Source: Clarkia xantiana subsp. parviflora
Lineage: Eukaryota > Streptophyta > Magnoliopsida > Myrtales > Onagraceae
Length of the DNA stretch: 64,000 nt
Direction: 5' to 3'
NCBI GenBank assembly: GCA_036873135.1
Contig: JAPTYO010000015.1
Coordinates: forward strand, 5,850,839-5,914,838
Positions 31,294 to 43,244 of this stretch are shown piece after piece. Every line of letters starts with the position of its first letter. The first letter of the stretch is position 1. The notes beneath the pieces were generated by a model. The model ran no database searches. It saw nothing but the letters and a program-made list of their open reading frames with translations, and had not been told where the DNA came from. Made by a program: the position numbers and the translations under genes.

Positions 31294-32255
31294 TGATGGA
31301 TATACGCCCAATTTGAACCCGTTGACTTCCGAACCGTTGTATTTTTATCGTCCCATTTATGATTGCAAATCGAAACTTCAACCCGGACACTTCGCGAGAA
31401 CACCAACGGCTCGGACGGGGCCGAAGCGCCCGTCCGACAACGAAGAACTCACCTAGGTGAGGTCGGGTGGCCACACCCGACCTCCCCTAGGGGAGATCGG
31501 GTCAGCCAACCCGATCTCCCCTAGGGGAGATCGGGTGGACCAACCCGATCTCTCCTAGGAGAGATCGGGTCAGCCGACCCGATCTCTCCTAGGAGAGATC
31601 GGGTCGGCCAACCCGATCTCTCCTAGGAGAGATCGGGTTGGCCAACCCGATCTCTCCTAGGAGAGATCGGGTCGGCTGACCCGATCCCTCCTAGGAGGGA
31701 TGGGGTTGGCCAACCCCACCCTCCCTAGGAGGGGTTGGGTGCCCTCACCCAACCCCTACCCTTGGGGGTCGGATTCCTCCCCCCCCAAGGGTCCCGACAC
31801 CCCTCTCAGACGCCCATGCTCGGTCCAGTCTGCCTACCTCCTCCGAATCCTAAGGTCTTAATTATATACTTAAAGGTTAATTAATTGTGTTTAGAGGTTA
31901 ACGATGTCATTAAGCCACCTTAATGACACCGTTGCCTATAAATACTCCACCTTCACAACTCATTTGGGCATCTTGGCTAATTGGATATTTTAGCTCTGAC
32001 TTCTCTCTAGCTTTATCTCTCTAGAAATATAGTTCTGACTTAGGCATCGGAGAGGGTTCACCAGGAACCACCCCCCCTCCTCCGTGTCTGGTACTGCCCC
32101 TTTTGCAGGGCAAAGGGAGAGAAGAAGAGAAGGAACCGAAGGAAGAAGGACATAGGCGAAGGAAAAACGACTTGAGAAGACCGGATCACACACATCCCCC
32201 ATAGGAAGTGAGATCAAAGCCGACACCCCGTTGACCGAGACCTCATAACCTAACA
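31294..32255 (+). repeat. 3' LTR of element 2
   Basis: 962 bp. It equals the 5' LTR plus two extra 34-bp palindromic units (array 31448-31750). One substitution falls in the hairpin arm (GGAAC for GGCAC). TSD AGTTT follows. Confidence 0.95.
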
Positions 32256-32713
32256 AGTTTAGTATGGGATTGATATGTACTAAACTTGAGAGGTAATATA
32301 TACAAAAAATACAAAATAGTTGCATTCATCATCTATCATGGGTGATGTGTATTTATCCAACTAAGCATCTTAAATAGCTTGAATGACCTTTTAAGCATCC
32401 TCATTCCTCCATAAAGTCCGTTTTATTTTTTCATGAACATTACAAATTTTAAACCTCTCTCATTATTCCATAACCTTACACATTAATAAATAATAAATAT
32501 ATATTTAAAGAATGAAATCATGTCATATAAAAAAACATACGATCAAAAACCCTATAAATATTAGCAATAAAAACACAATCTCATAAAATATATATATAGT
32601 ATAATTTGACTAGTAAATGTGGTGGTGATAAGTATGCACACTTGCTCGCGACGTGTACAAATAATTACATCAAACTGATCCATCTTATTCACTCTTACAA
32701 ATTTTATGGGACA
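32256..32713. other. AT-rich spacer between elements 2 and 3
   Basis: 458 bp of AT-rich sequence. I see no gene, terminal repeat or known element beyond the AGTTT duplicate at its left end. Confidence 0.6.
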
Positions 32714-32718
32714 GTATA

Positions 32719-33309
32719 TGATGGGTATACGTCTGATTCGGGTTCGTTTTATACTATTCGGACTTCGTTCACACGTCAAACCCACCAACGGCACTAAAAT
32801 CTTTACCCGCGAGCTTAAAACGGTTCTGGACGCGTACGCGCGTGTCCCGGACCAAAAAACTCGTCCGAATTGTAAACACAATCCGGACCTGGTCCGAAAT
32901 GCGCAAACCCCTGCATATATACTACACGTGTTGGGCTACCCGACGTCAACTTTATGTTCGTCCACGCGCGGTTCATATTTTACACTAAACCAGCGTCAGG
33001 CCATTCAAAACCGGGTTAGAGTCCAAAATTCCCTATAAATAGGAGCCTTGGTCACCCATTACAGAATTAAGTTGATGAAGGAAGCTCTGACCTCTCTCTA
33101 GCTTTCTCTCTCTAGATCTCTAATTTAAGCTTCGGAGAGGGTTGATCGCACTCCACCCCCCTCTACGTGGTGTGCAATATTACCCTTCGTGCAGGTATCA
33201 GGAGACGTACGCACTCGAACGCGTGCGAAGACCCGACATATCGACAACCCAAGACGCGTCTATACATCTATACTAGGACCCGACACCCCGTCGAGTCTGG
33301 GTCCCAACA
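32719..33309 (+). repeat. 5' LTR of element 3
   Basis: 591 bp. CCTATAAATAGG lies near 33031-33042. The hairpin GCACTCCAC (33148-33156) pairs with GTGGTGTGC (33167-33175) except for one T-T. It is 63 bp shorter than the 3' LTR, mostly because TCCGGA-type palindromic repeats are missing. Confidence 0.9.
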
Positions 33310-33310
33310 T

Positions 33311-33527
33311 TTTGGCGCCGTCCGCGAGATTCGAACGAACAAGCACTCGCATACCAGCAATAGCTATATGGCAAAGAGAAAGAATACCATGGGATAGCCT
33401 AGCAAGGCACCATCTAAGAAGAACCAGGCAGGTCCTTCAGACATCCCGGAGGTTGTGTCAACGGCTTCCTCTTAGCAAGCTCCCAATGCTCAATCAGAGC
33501 ATACGGCTCAAACAAACTAACCCCCGC
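33311..33527 (+). pseudogene. Element 3 primer site and gag start (broken)
   Basis: TTTGGCGCCGTCCGCG follows the LTR. A reading from ATG 33369 gives a Lys/Ser-rich start (MAKRKNTMG) like the element 6 gag start (MTGRRTKKAG), but it meets several stops before element 5 cuts in at 33527. It continues at 47487. Confidence 0.6.
33523..33527. repeat. Target site duplication of element 5, left copy (CCCGC)
   Basis: CCCGC precedes the terminal TGTTTACACA and recurs at 47482-47486. Confidence 0.9.
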
Positions 33528-33647
33528 TGTTTACACACGAGTGTCCTTCGTGGGCTTCTCATTCCGTTCTCTTCTTCCTATCGGACTTCTCCTTCTAGTA
33601 TTCGTGCCTCGTGGGCTTCTTCTTCTCGTATACTTGCAAATGGGCGC
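33528..33647 (-). repeat. 3' LTR of element 5, outer fragment
   Basis: 120 bp cut off by element 4. It resumes at 38735. The uninterrupted copy at 46521-47481 shows the empty site (AAATGGGCGCCCGGG near 46630). Confidence 0.9.
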
Positions 33648-34375
33648 TGATGGGTATACGTCCAATTCGGGTTCTTTTTACGTTATTCAAACCTCGTCAA
33701 CATGTCAAACCCATTAAAACGGTCTAGAAACGTTAACCCGCGAGTTAAAACGGTCTGAACGGGCAACACGCGCCTTCGGACCGGATTCGTCCAGAATGTG
33801 CTAAGACAATCCGGAGGTGTTAACACACCTCCGGATTGTGTTAACATCCGGAGGTCGAAATTATGTTAACATTTAACATCCGCAGTCCGGATGTCAACAC
33901 AATCCGGACCTCCGGATTGTCCCGACGTCCCAGACCACCCGAGATCGTCGCGATACCCTGATGTGGTCCGGATTACTCCTATTGGTGACACGTACGCAAA
34001 CACTACACGTGCAGACCCTCCCAATGTCAGCTCTACTCCCGTCTACGCCCGGATCACATTTTACATTAAACCGGTGTTAGACCATTCAAAACCGGGTTCG
34101 AGTTTGGAAATTCCTATTTAAGGGACTCCACTCTCCCATTTCACAACTAAGTTGACAGCTAAAGCTCTGACCTCTCTCTAACTTTCCCTCTCTAAGATAC
34201 CTGACTTAAGCTTCGAAGAGGGTTCATCGCACTCCACCCCCTGCGTGGTGTGCGATATCGCCCTTCATGAAGGTATACAGAGACGCACGAGCCCCGACAC
34301 GTGCGAAGACCCGACGGACGAATAATCAGAGGCATCTTCCCGCATCAATACAATATACAAGGATCCGACACATTC
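33648..34375 (+). repeat. 5' LTR of element 4 (3' end deleted)
   Basis: It starts TGATGGGTATACGTCC. It contains TCCGGA- and GTTAAC-centred palindromes (33800-33920). The hairpin ATCGCACTCCAC (34226-34237) pairs with GTGGTGTGCGAT (34245-34256), eleven pairs around one T-T. The end is approximate; similarity to the right LTR fades there. Confidence 0.8.
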
Positions 34376-35690
34376 GAGTGCATTCGCCTCAAGAGCAATA
34401 CAAACATCAAGGGCATGCCTTAAGGGCATTCGCCTCAGCAAAACACATTCGAGGGAATTCGCCTCAACAACCTCAAATGCATGCGCCTTAGCAATATGGG
34501 GGGCATTTGCCTCAGCAGCCGGGAGAACAATCCCGCCTCTAAGACACAAGGCAGCCACATGTCCAATGGAAAACATGCATATATACAAAACTGATCAAAG
34601 TAAAAGTCGGGGGCAACGGTATATACCATGCCCAACAAAGCCTTTGATGGAGGACACACACATCAAGTCGGCATCACCTGCCCGAATGTCAGCGTGATAG
34701 GACTCCGAATCCTTGTGCTCTGCCACACCATCAACCTTGCCTTATGCATAGGCCATCTCTTGCGCAACCTGCAACGCAAGGCCGTGCGCCTCGCTATCCT
34801 CAGCAACCTTATTCTGAAGGGAAATCACAACTCGAGTGCAACAACTCGAGTGCAACAACTCGAGTCTGACGAGATGAGGTTCCCGCCTCCAAATCAGCAA
34901 CCTCGGAATCCAAGAAGCGCATCTTCTCCTTCGCGCTCGCCAGCTCGCGACGCACCATGCCGCGCTTCTCCTGGAGAGCCCTCTTATAACAACAACACAA
35001 ACATGCACACAACTTATAAAAGAGTAAGGATGAATACTCACAGGCGCAAGAAATGTCTGCACACCCACAGCATACGAGTGCGCACTCTCAGGTTCGCTGG
35101 GACGAACCCTTCAATCGTCAGGAGGGATAATCTGCTGGAACATGTGTAATCCCACATCGGGAGTAGTAAATATAGCCTCCTTGGCAAAGCACGGCCCCCT
35201 AACAGCAAAGGGTGCCCATTCCCCGCCAGTGATAACATCATTTGCAGGACAAACCAAGTTAACTCGGGTGAGCGCAGCAAGAGGCGCAGTTCCTATGAAC
35301 ACATTTAAGGATAAACAAAAAGGGCCAAGCATCATAGTATAGCAAGAAAATAAAGGCAAGTTGCACATCTTCACGAGGAGACTCCTCCTCCAAGGTCTGG
35401 TCCCTAGATCGGGGGGCAGACATACGTGCGAGCTTAACCCTCAATGCTCGACGCCTCGCCACTGCCGGATTTCGACCACTTGGGATCGCTCGAGGAACGT
35501 ACCCCAGTGTCAGATCTTTTGGTTTTGAAACGAGGCGGAGTGTTCGCAATAGCAACACACATGCGTCCATGCACCAAGAGGGGAAACAACGCCTCTCGTT
35601 CAAAAACTAAGTATGGAGACGCTAAGTGCAACACACGCGCGTCTACACACTCAGAGGGGAAACAACGCCTCTCTTTCAAAAGCTAAGTAC
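34376..35690 (-). pseudogene. Antisense-gene remnant of element 4
   Basis: Minus-strand pieces match the element 3 antisense gene: a coiled-coil exon (34809-35012), an exon with GGEWAPFAV and TTPDVGLHMFQQIIPPDD (35111-35300), and a basic exon with TLEEESPRED, SSSDPKWSKSGSGEAS (35330-35570). Frames are broken and the N-terminal domain is missing. Confidence 0.6.
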
Positions 35691-37640
35691 GGAAGAACTA
35701 CGTGAAGCACACGTACAGTAACGTGATGAGAAGATATGTAACACCTCTCGTTCAAAAAACTAGATATAATGGCAACATACATGGCGCAACGCGCGCGTGT
35801 TTCGACACATCAACAAGGTGCGACGATTCGCTTCTAAATGCCACACTATGCACGCGCAACTCCGTGCACACACGTCGACACATCAATGCGAGATCTACCA
35901 CCTCACATACGAAGCACCTAACGGGTACACTAAGTGGCCAGCAAGTCCACCTGTCTTTAAGCGGCTATCACGTCCGCGCATCACTAAGTGGCTATCATGT
36001 CCACATAAATCTAAGTGGCTGTTGGGTCCACGAATCGCCGAGCGACTTTTATGTTTGTGCGTCACATCAATATATTTATAACCAAGTAGCGGTCGCAGGA
36101 AGCACTCTACTTTGAAAACACCAGGTTGCGGCAACAACATGGATAGGCACGTCGCCTCGCCGACCTCTGACCAACACCATGGAAGGGTACGTCTCCTCGT
36201 TGACCTCTAGATTTCTCCCTACCTCGGAAACATCAAGTAGCTGTTGCTGAATACAACCAACCTAGGAAAACCAAGTAACAGTCCTGGAATGCACCCTACC
36301 TTGGAAAAACCAAGTAGCAGTCGACACAAGGGTCAACACCCCGCGTCCAAGACAACTATGTGGCGAACATACCCGACACACGGGCAACTCCACACCTACG
36401 AACTTGTAAGTTCACAACTACTACATAACGAACATCCTCTATACGAGGGTAACTCTATGTCAGTAAGGGCCTCATCCCGACACTTATACAGCCTATACGG
36501 CACTACGCGCGTCGGTGTAACTTAACACGCATCTATTATGGAGCGTTCATCGATAACACTTCGGAAGCCTAACACCTCGCGAATAAAGGGCTAGTGCGCC
36601 CATGATTAGAATCGGTACTTACATACACCTATGTGATCTACGCGCCTATACGACACATACACGCGCATACTCAGCCATGTCACTACAAACGCTCCCCCTC
36701 CGGGGGCAATACTTTATTGACAAAGGCATCGTCTCTCGACACATGCGTTGCGAACATAATCCTATTATAAGGCTTTTGTCAAAGACGCGACGGATGCATA
36801 ACGCCTCGCAATCGCAGGACCTGCGTGTCCATAACACACACTCCTCTGTGTAGTTTGAGGGTGAAGGTATACCTCTCCTTAATTTTTCTTACTCTTTTTA
36901 TGAGTCTTCAGCATACACCCATGCTTACATATTCACGCATGCATACACCGTGTTTTCATAAATATCAACGTGTACGTCTATGTTACGAATATACACTTGC
37001 ATAATTACATATGTATTTTCTATACACGTATACTCACTGCACTAACCATGTCAGCAGTTGCAATCTCTTCCATCAAGCAATAGGGAGGACACCAATATGT
37101 GGAGACTAAGTATGGAGATGTTCACATACACACCTCCTTGTATACACCCGTGGGTAATATTTTACCCTCCACAGATTTTTTCTAACTCGTTTGGGAGAAT
37201 TCCCTAACACTTACACATGTTTACATACCCTCGCGTACATATGCATGTCTACATACATACACACGTTTGCATATCCATGTCACGTGTTTATTATCACAAT
37301 CCCGACATGTATATACTTATACCCATGTCATCGCATATATGCATACCCATACTTACATGATTTAATTTCATAACATTATGCACCGAATCACGTACGCGCA
37401 CATACCATGTTCAAGCACATGTTAGCATCAGCACCCATGATGGCATACATAGACTTGCATTATTAAATATGTACATGTCATACACTTACACTTGCTGCAC
37501 TAACAATGTCGGCAGATACAACCGCTCTCGTTCAAATAAAAAGAGGGACGCGCAATAGCAAGGCCCACGCGCCAACGGACAATAAGTCCACCCGAAGGTA
37601 ACACCCGAACTTAAATCGAACGTATACCCTATTGAAAATA
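35691..37640. other. 3' non-coding region of element 4
   Basis: About 1.95 kb without a supported gene. It holds short degenerate repeats (TAAGTGGC near 35930-36020; CCAAGTAGC near 36080-36320) and ACAT/ATGT-rich alternating sequence (36900-37480) shared with element 3. CCTTGTATA (37136-37144) is a decayed antisense TATA box by position. Confidence 0.55.
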
Positions 37641-37682
37641 GAGTCAAGCCGGGGCCACGCCACCACTTGAATCGGGGGCAAA
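37641..37682 (+). promoter_or_regulatory. Polypurine tract with inverted repeat (element 4)
   Basis: GAGTCAAG (37641-37648) pairs with CTTGAATC (37666-37673) with one mismatch. CGGGGGCAAA then precedes the LTR. Confidence 0.65.
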
Positions 37683-38734
37683 TGATGGGTATACGTCCGA
37701 TTCGGGTTCGTTTTATGTTATTCGGACCTCGCCAACACGTCAAACCCATTAAAACGGTCTAGAAACGCTAACCCGCGAGTTAAAACGGTCTGAACAGGCA
37801 ACACGCGCCGTCGGACCGGACTCGTCCAGAATGTGCTAAAACAATCTGGAGGTGTTAACACACCTCCAGATTGTGTTAACATCCGGAGGTGTTGACACAC
37901 CTCTGAATTGTTTTAGTATTCGGAGGTCCTCCGGATGTTAACATAATCGGGACCTCCAGATTGTGTTAATATCCGGACCTCCGGATTGTCCCGACGTCCC
38001 GGACCACCCGGGATCGTCGCGATTCCCTGATGTGGTCCGGATTACTCATATTGGTGACACGTAAACCCCTACGCAAACACTACACGTGCAGACCCTCCTG
38101 ATGTCAGCTCTACTCCCGTCTACGCCCGGTTCACATTTTACATTAAACCGGCGTTGGACCATTAAAACCGGGTCCGAGTTTGGAAACTCATATTTAAGGG
38201 ACTCCACTCTCCCATTTCACAACTACGTTGACAGCGGAAGCTCTGACCTCTCTCTAACTTTCTCTCTCTAAGATACCTGACTTAAGCTTCAGAGAGGGTT
38301 CATCGCACTCCACCCCCCCCTGCGTGGTGCGATATCGCCCTTCATGCAGGTATACGGAGACGCACGAGCCCCGACACGTGCGAAGACCCAACGAATGAAT
38401 AATCAGAGGCATCTTCCCGCATCAATACAAGGATCCAAAACTTTGTCTAGTCCAGGTCCCAACGCCCCGCAAGGTGCGCATACCCCGCAAGGCGTACATA
38501 CACGCGCACTCTGCAAGACGCGTATATGCGCACACACCGCTAGGAGCGAACACGCGCACACTCCGCAAGGCACGCGCATGCGCAGACAGAACAAGAGACT
38601 CAAAAACTCCGACAGTCCGACATCCCGACTGTCAGACATCCGCGAGCTCAAATAACCCGTCAACATAACTACACAAAACTTCAAGGACCCGACGACTTTC
38701 GAGTCAACGACCCGCGAAGAGTCAGGATCCAACA
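37683..38734 (+). repeat. 3' LTR of element 4
   Basis: 1052 bp, from TGATGGGTATACGTCC to GGATCCAACA. It is much longer than the element 3 LTR, owing to extra palindromic U3 repeats and a CGCACA-rich stretch at 38460-38600. TSD GGCGC follows. Confidence 0.88.
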
Positions 38735-39491
38735 GGCGCCCGGGAGGGACTCCTGGTAAGTCCACTATTTGTATACGATTTATTGAGTGCCTTCTTGCTT
38801 CGGACCTCCGCCTTTCCTTCTCCATGGGATACCTGCAAAAGGGGCGATACCGAGACCAAGGGGGGGTGGTGCTCGGTGTGCCCTCTCCGATGCTTAAATG
38901 AGTATAGGCTCTTAGAGAGATAAAGTAGAGAGAAGGCAGAGCTTGAGTGAGAGATAGCAAGATTGATTTCAAATGAGGATAGGAGGCCTCTATTTATAGA
39001 TTTCTTATCGGACCGCCCCGGTTCAAGTGGTTTCCACGTCCGGTTGTGGCAGGTTCGTAGTATAAGTTGGCCTTGACGTAAATATGGTGCACTTGACTCC
39101 CGTCCGACCGTAGATGAGAAAAATGTGTTTAAGTGTTGTGAGAGTGGCCTCCGAGGGCGAGCCCTGGGCGAAATATCGTCCGGAGCTAGAGGTCCGGATG
39201 AGGGAACTCGTCCGGAAGGAGGGGGGATACCCAGACGGGTATCCCCAAGGTCCCGCTCGGGTTACCTGAGCAAGATGGCCCTGCTCGGGTTACCCAAGCG
39301 AGATGACCTCGCTCGGATCACCCCCCGCGGGAATTTTTCCCTCGGGGCCTTCTGGGTGGGCTTCGCCACCCGTGTCGTTCTTGGGCCTAAGTGATGGGTC
39401 TCGGGTGTCTGTTTTCCAAGTTTCGAATTGTAATCGTTCGCGGCCCAATTATCGTGGTCCAATTTATAATACCTTGGGCGTATATCCAACA
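38735..39491 (-). repeat. 3' LTR of element 5, inner fragment
   Basis: Continuation of 33528-33647. On the plus strand it ends GTATATCCAACA. The hairpin ACCGAGACC (38849-38857) pairs with GGTGCTCGGT around one bulge. It has fewer CGGGTTACC-type units than the other LTR. Confidence 0.88.
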
Positions 39492-39533
39492 TTTTCCCCC
39501 GAGTCAAGCAATGGTTTAACCATTTTTTGACTC
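39492..39533 (-). promoter_or_regulatory. Polypurine tract with inverted repeat (element 5)
   Basis: On the plus strand TTTTCCCCC directly follows the LTR, then GAGTCAA (39501-39507) and TTGACTC (39527-39533) pair. A degenerate second copy of this block is at about 41352-41397. Confidence 0.7.
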
Positions 39534-42040
39534 TATTTTCGTGGAGTATTGCTCAAGCGGGTTGCGAAATGTACCTTTATGACGATCTCGGCCTTTATCG
39601 GATGCTCGAGGAACGTCGCGATTTTTCTTGCCTTGTGTTTAAAGGAGTTTTAAGAAGGTCCCGGCCTTTATTGAGTGCTTCGAGGAACGTTGTAATTTTT
39701 CTTGCCCCCTGTTCAAGGAAGCTGGATACACAAAATCCTATTGCTGATTTTAAGCAAATTTATGTCATGCGTAGATAAGGGTAAGAATTACTAGCCTTGA
39801 TCTCGTTTTACTTAGCCTTAGGACTATGTCCTTTCAATTGAGTCTCCTCTTCATTGGAGCTTCTTGTAGAAGCGCTTGATACAACTTGATATAAGAGAGG
39901 CTATATGTCATCCCCTGTAAGAAGGACGTTCGTACAACACCTGAGTGTTAGTCGACATGCGTGTGGGTGTTAGTCCAAGTATGTATATGGATGATGTAAA
40001 TGATTATAAGTATGAAATATGGGCCTTAGTCCCATTTCACTTAGCCTTAGGACCGTGTCCTTATTGGAGGAACGTCCTTTTTAGGCTCTCGAAGCCGATA
40101 TGGTGCTTGGAAGCGGTGTTGCACTCCGTTTGGGAGAGTGCGAGTATGATATTCTAGCTTTGGCATTCAATGGGCGTGGCACTTTTCTCCCCGTTTGTCG
40201 GAGTATGTGGTCCCTTAACCTTATCCCTGCAATTCACTCTATATAAATGGAGGTGAGAGCGGTTAAAATTCCTCCTCTTACCCTTCGTATACAAGAGTTT
40301 TCATAAATATATGTAGAAGGTTGTTCCTTTCATATATGTTGGAGCGTTACTCCCTTTGTGTAGGTTAATGGACTTCTCCCCCTTGTAGATTTTTTTGTGA
40401 TTTGGTCTCGGGGCTTCCCGGATGTTGATTTTGCCTTCGTGGCTCAGTGCTGAGGCTGCCTCCGCAGTATGCACACCTTGCTCCTTCATAAGAGGGGTTT
40501 GGTCATTGTGTTACTCATGCTCTGTGACCTGTGCATGTAGAGTTGTATGCATATGGTTGCCCCCGTAGTAGCCATGCTTCAGACGCTGGGGGGTTAGCCC
40601 ATGCTAATTGCGAAACCTGCATTTATGAGATTGTATATATATAGCTGCCCCTTACAGTAAGTGTGTTTGGCGTTTCGGACGCGAGGGGTTAACCCTTGAG
40701 GTGACTACGCTTGGCAGCCCATGTATGTATCGCTACTCCCGTAGTGAGTGTTTTGATATCTTTATATGTAGGAGTTTCCCCTTGTGCTGGTTACGCTTGG
40801 TAACTGATGACTGTGTGAGTGCCCCCGTAGTGGACACGTTGTTATATATAAGGGGATACTCCTTGTATTGACTACGCTTGGTAGTTCATATATAAGGTTG
40901 TTCCTTCCATGCCACTGGTTGATACATAGCTCGTTGTAGGCGTTTGGTACCTTCCCCGGCTACCTTGGGTAGTGCTGGGATGGTTTTTCTTATCTCCCCC
41001 TTAGGGGTGCTTGTGATGTTTGTTTATCCACCATAGTCCTTCCTTTAGCAAGTAGTATCATTCATGCACGTGTCTTTGCCCCCGCAGTAAGCATTTGATC
41101 TTTGTGCACTTTGGGACGTACTCCTGGGTAGGTTGGCGTTGATGAATTAGCATAGTGCGTCGTGGCGGGGTTAATAGTACTTGATGTGTTATTGCTCCTC
41201 TTCCTGGGGTACTTTTTTCTATGTGCTTTGTCCCCCTGGTTTGCTATGGCTGACGTCTCCTTGTGTTTGATTGCTACTTCCTTGAAGTTTCCTTGCTTGT
41301 GGGGTTGGCTAGAGGGTGTCCGTTGCTTAATTGGGCGTGTATCCCACTTTCCCCCCCTGCCGAGTTAAGCAATGGCCTTAACCTTTGCTTGACTCTATTA
41401 TGGCTGGATAGGCGTCCAATTAGGCTATTGATAGTTGTTTGAAAGCTTGGTGGAGGCTCTTTCCTTAGTTTGTCTCTTCGACATTTGACCTTGTGGTTGT
41501 TGGACTTTGTAAAATAGAGAGGATGTCTTCATGGCGATTTTATATGGGTAGTGGAGGATTGTCTTTGAGGTGATTATTTGATATGGGTGTTGCCCCTTTG
41601 CAACTTGGTAGTAGCTTGTTGTTTGGGGTGTCTTAGTGCTTTGCTTAGGCCATCCCATGCTTGTGTAGTTGATACATACCCCTATGGAGGATGTTTTATT
41701 CCTATTTTCATTCCCTTAGGTAGTGTTGAGGTGTTTTTACTTATTCCTCCCCTTTAGGATTGTTTTTCATGCTTTTATTCATCATAGTCCTCCCTTTGAC
41801 AAGTAGTATCGTCCATGCGCGTGTCCTTTGCCCCCATAGTAGGCATTTGATCTTTATGCACTTTGGGACGTATTCTTGAGTAGGTCGGTCTTGATGGATA
41901 TTGTATAATGTCTTGAGATGGGGTTGGTAATTTCTGACGGACCGTCGTTTTTCTATTGTCAGGCGTGCTTTAGGAGCTAAAGGTCGTCGCATCACTCCCT
42001 TCCTACCATGATAAGCCCTCTTCTTCTAAGGTTCCCCGTG
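39534..42040. other. 3' non-coding region of element 5
   Basis: About 2.5 kb with no gene supported. A plus-strand TATA box (TATATAAATGG, 40240-40250) lies where the antisense promoter is expected. A segment of about 190 bp is duplicated (41035-41175 and 41780-41930, sharing GCATTTGATCTTT and CACTTTGGGACGTA). Confidence 0.55.
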
Positions 42041-42149
42041 GTAGCCTCGCCTCTAATGCTCCCATAATCCGTTGTCCGCCCAAGGTGTTTTTTTATGGGA
42101 AAAAGATTTCCACCTCCCGACTTGAGCCCGAACTATGATGTCTGATTCG

Positions 42150-43190
42150 GATTCGGAGGTTGAGTTGTAGCCCATCCTTGAGGATGAGCTGGCTTTTCTT
42201 CGTGGCCCCGTGTTCTTATTTGAGGTCCCTTCGTCATGCCGCATCGCTATAGTGACAGCTCCGTTACCCCCCCCCCCTCCGGATGGGATGGCGGCGGTGT
42301 ATATTTATCAGATTAAGGCAGGGCTTCGCTTCCCTTATTGTGCCAAACTTCGAGAACGTTGCAAGCATTACCGAATTTCCCCTCTTGATCTTGCCCTCTC
42401 TGCTATCCGTGCTTGGGTCGGAGTTAGAGTATTGTGCCACCACCAACTCTGGGCTTAATCCCTTTGTCTCTTCCGATGCTTCTATTGTATCCAGAGTGGT
42501 GGTGAGTCGAGGTTCTACTCCCTAGTGATTTGTTATCCTTTGTTATCTCACAAAGGGTTCTCAGAGTTAGGCAAGGTCAAGTGGGATAACAAACGTCGGT
42601 ACGTTCTTGCCTTTGAAAATGGTAGTGGTCATTGGGATAAATATTACTTTTTCCTTGAGGGTTGTGATGTTCCTTGGTCTTTGGACTCCCCTCTCATGAA
42701 GGATGTGTGTCCCGCGTTTTCCCCACTCTCCATGTCCGACCAGCAAGCCTTGAAACTGATATATTTTGGGAACACGACGGCTTCGTTTGAGTCTGTGCAT
42801 TATTTCTTAGAGGAGGAGGTATGTGCTGCGGGGATTCAAACGGCGCGCCCTGTCCCTCCATCGGTATTAGAGTCTTCGAGTTTTTAATACTTGTGATTTT
42901 ACTGCTTTGCCTTGTAGGTTGGCTTCAATATCGGTCTTCCCTGTTTCAGGAGAACGACGGTGTTGAAGATGACATCCTTTCGGAGATGGAAGCCTCGACT
43001 TTCTCCCCCATTCTTTGTCGGTGGTTGGCCCTCCAACTGATGATTTGATGGCACAAGTGAGGATGAAGGACGCCCTTCGTCTTGCTCGCGAAGAGGGTAG
43101 GATATCCGGTTTAGCCGAGGGTGAGGCTGTTGGATTTGCGAGGGGCGAGGCCATTGACGTCGATAAAGGTAGAGCTATTGGAGTCTAGGA
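42150..43190 (+). pseudogene. Antisense-gene remnant of element 5
   Basis: Plus-strand pieces of the same extra gene: AGLRFPYCAKLRERCKHYRISPLDLALSAIR (split here by motif: RFPYC and YRISPLDLA) at 42310-42430, then VKWDNKRRYVLAFENGSGHWDKYYFF in part at 42570-42660, then a short intron-like gap (42856-42910) before GWLQY, and a charged repeat-like segment at 43040-43187. Frames shift and the middle is deleted. It is antisense to element 5, as in elements 1 to 4. Confidence 0.65.
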
Positions 43191-43244
43191 TTTCCTAGTT
43201 TCCATGGATTTTGGCACCTGTGCTGAGAAGCATTGCCAAGGTAC

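Larger units (their letters stand above)
22331..32255 (+). mobile_element. Element 2: pol-only Tat-type Ty3/gypsy LTR retrotransposon
   Basis: A complete 9.9-kb element with LTRs at 22331-23224 and 31294-32255, an exact TSD, primer site, an intact pol ORF, hairpin array, antisense gene, minisatellite and polypurine tract. There is no gag: the 51-bp leader leads directly into protease. LTRs differ by two extra 34-bp array units (exactly 68 bp) plus very few substitutions, so it is young. Leader, 3' array, antisense gene and tract region are shared with element 1, making the two complementary in coding content. Confidence 0.93.
33648..38734 (+). mobile_element. Element 4: deleted relative of element 3 inside the element 5 LTR
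   Basis: Flanked by GGCGC (33643-33647 and 38735-38739). The left LTR (33648 to about 34375) lacks its last 300 bp or so. Primer site, gag and pol are gone. The interior is an antisense-gene remnant and a 3' region matching element 3 (37170-37480 versus 52670-52990), then a polypurine tract and the full right LTR (37683-38734). The empty site seen in the other LTR of element 5 confirms the insertion. Confidence 0.88.

Noticed and set aside
32714..32718. Target site duplication of element 3
   Set aside because: GTATA at the left and ATATC at the right do not match, so I do not call a TSD although LTR pairing is convincing.
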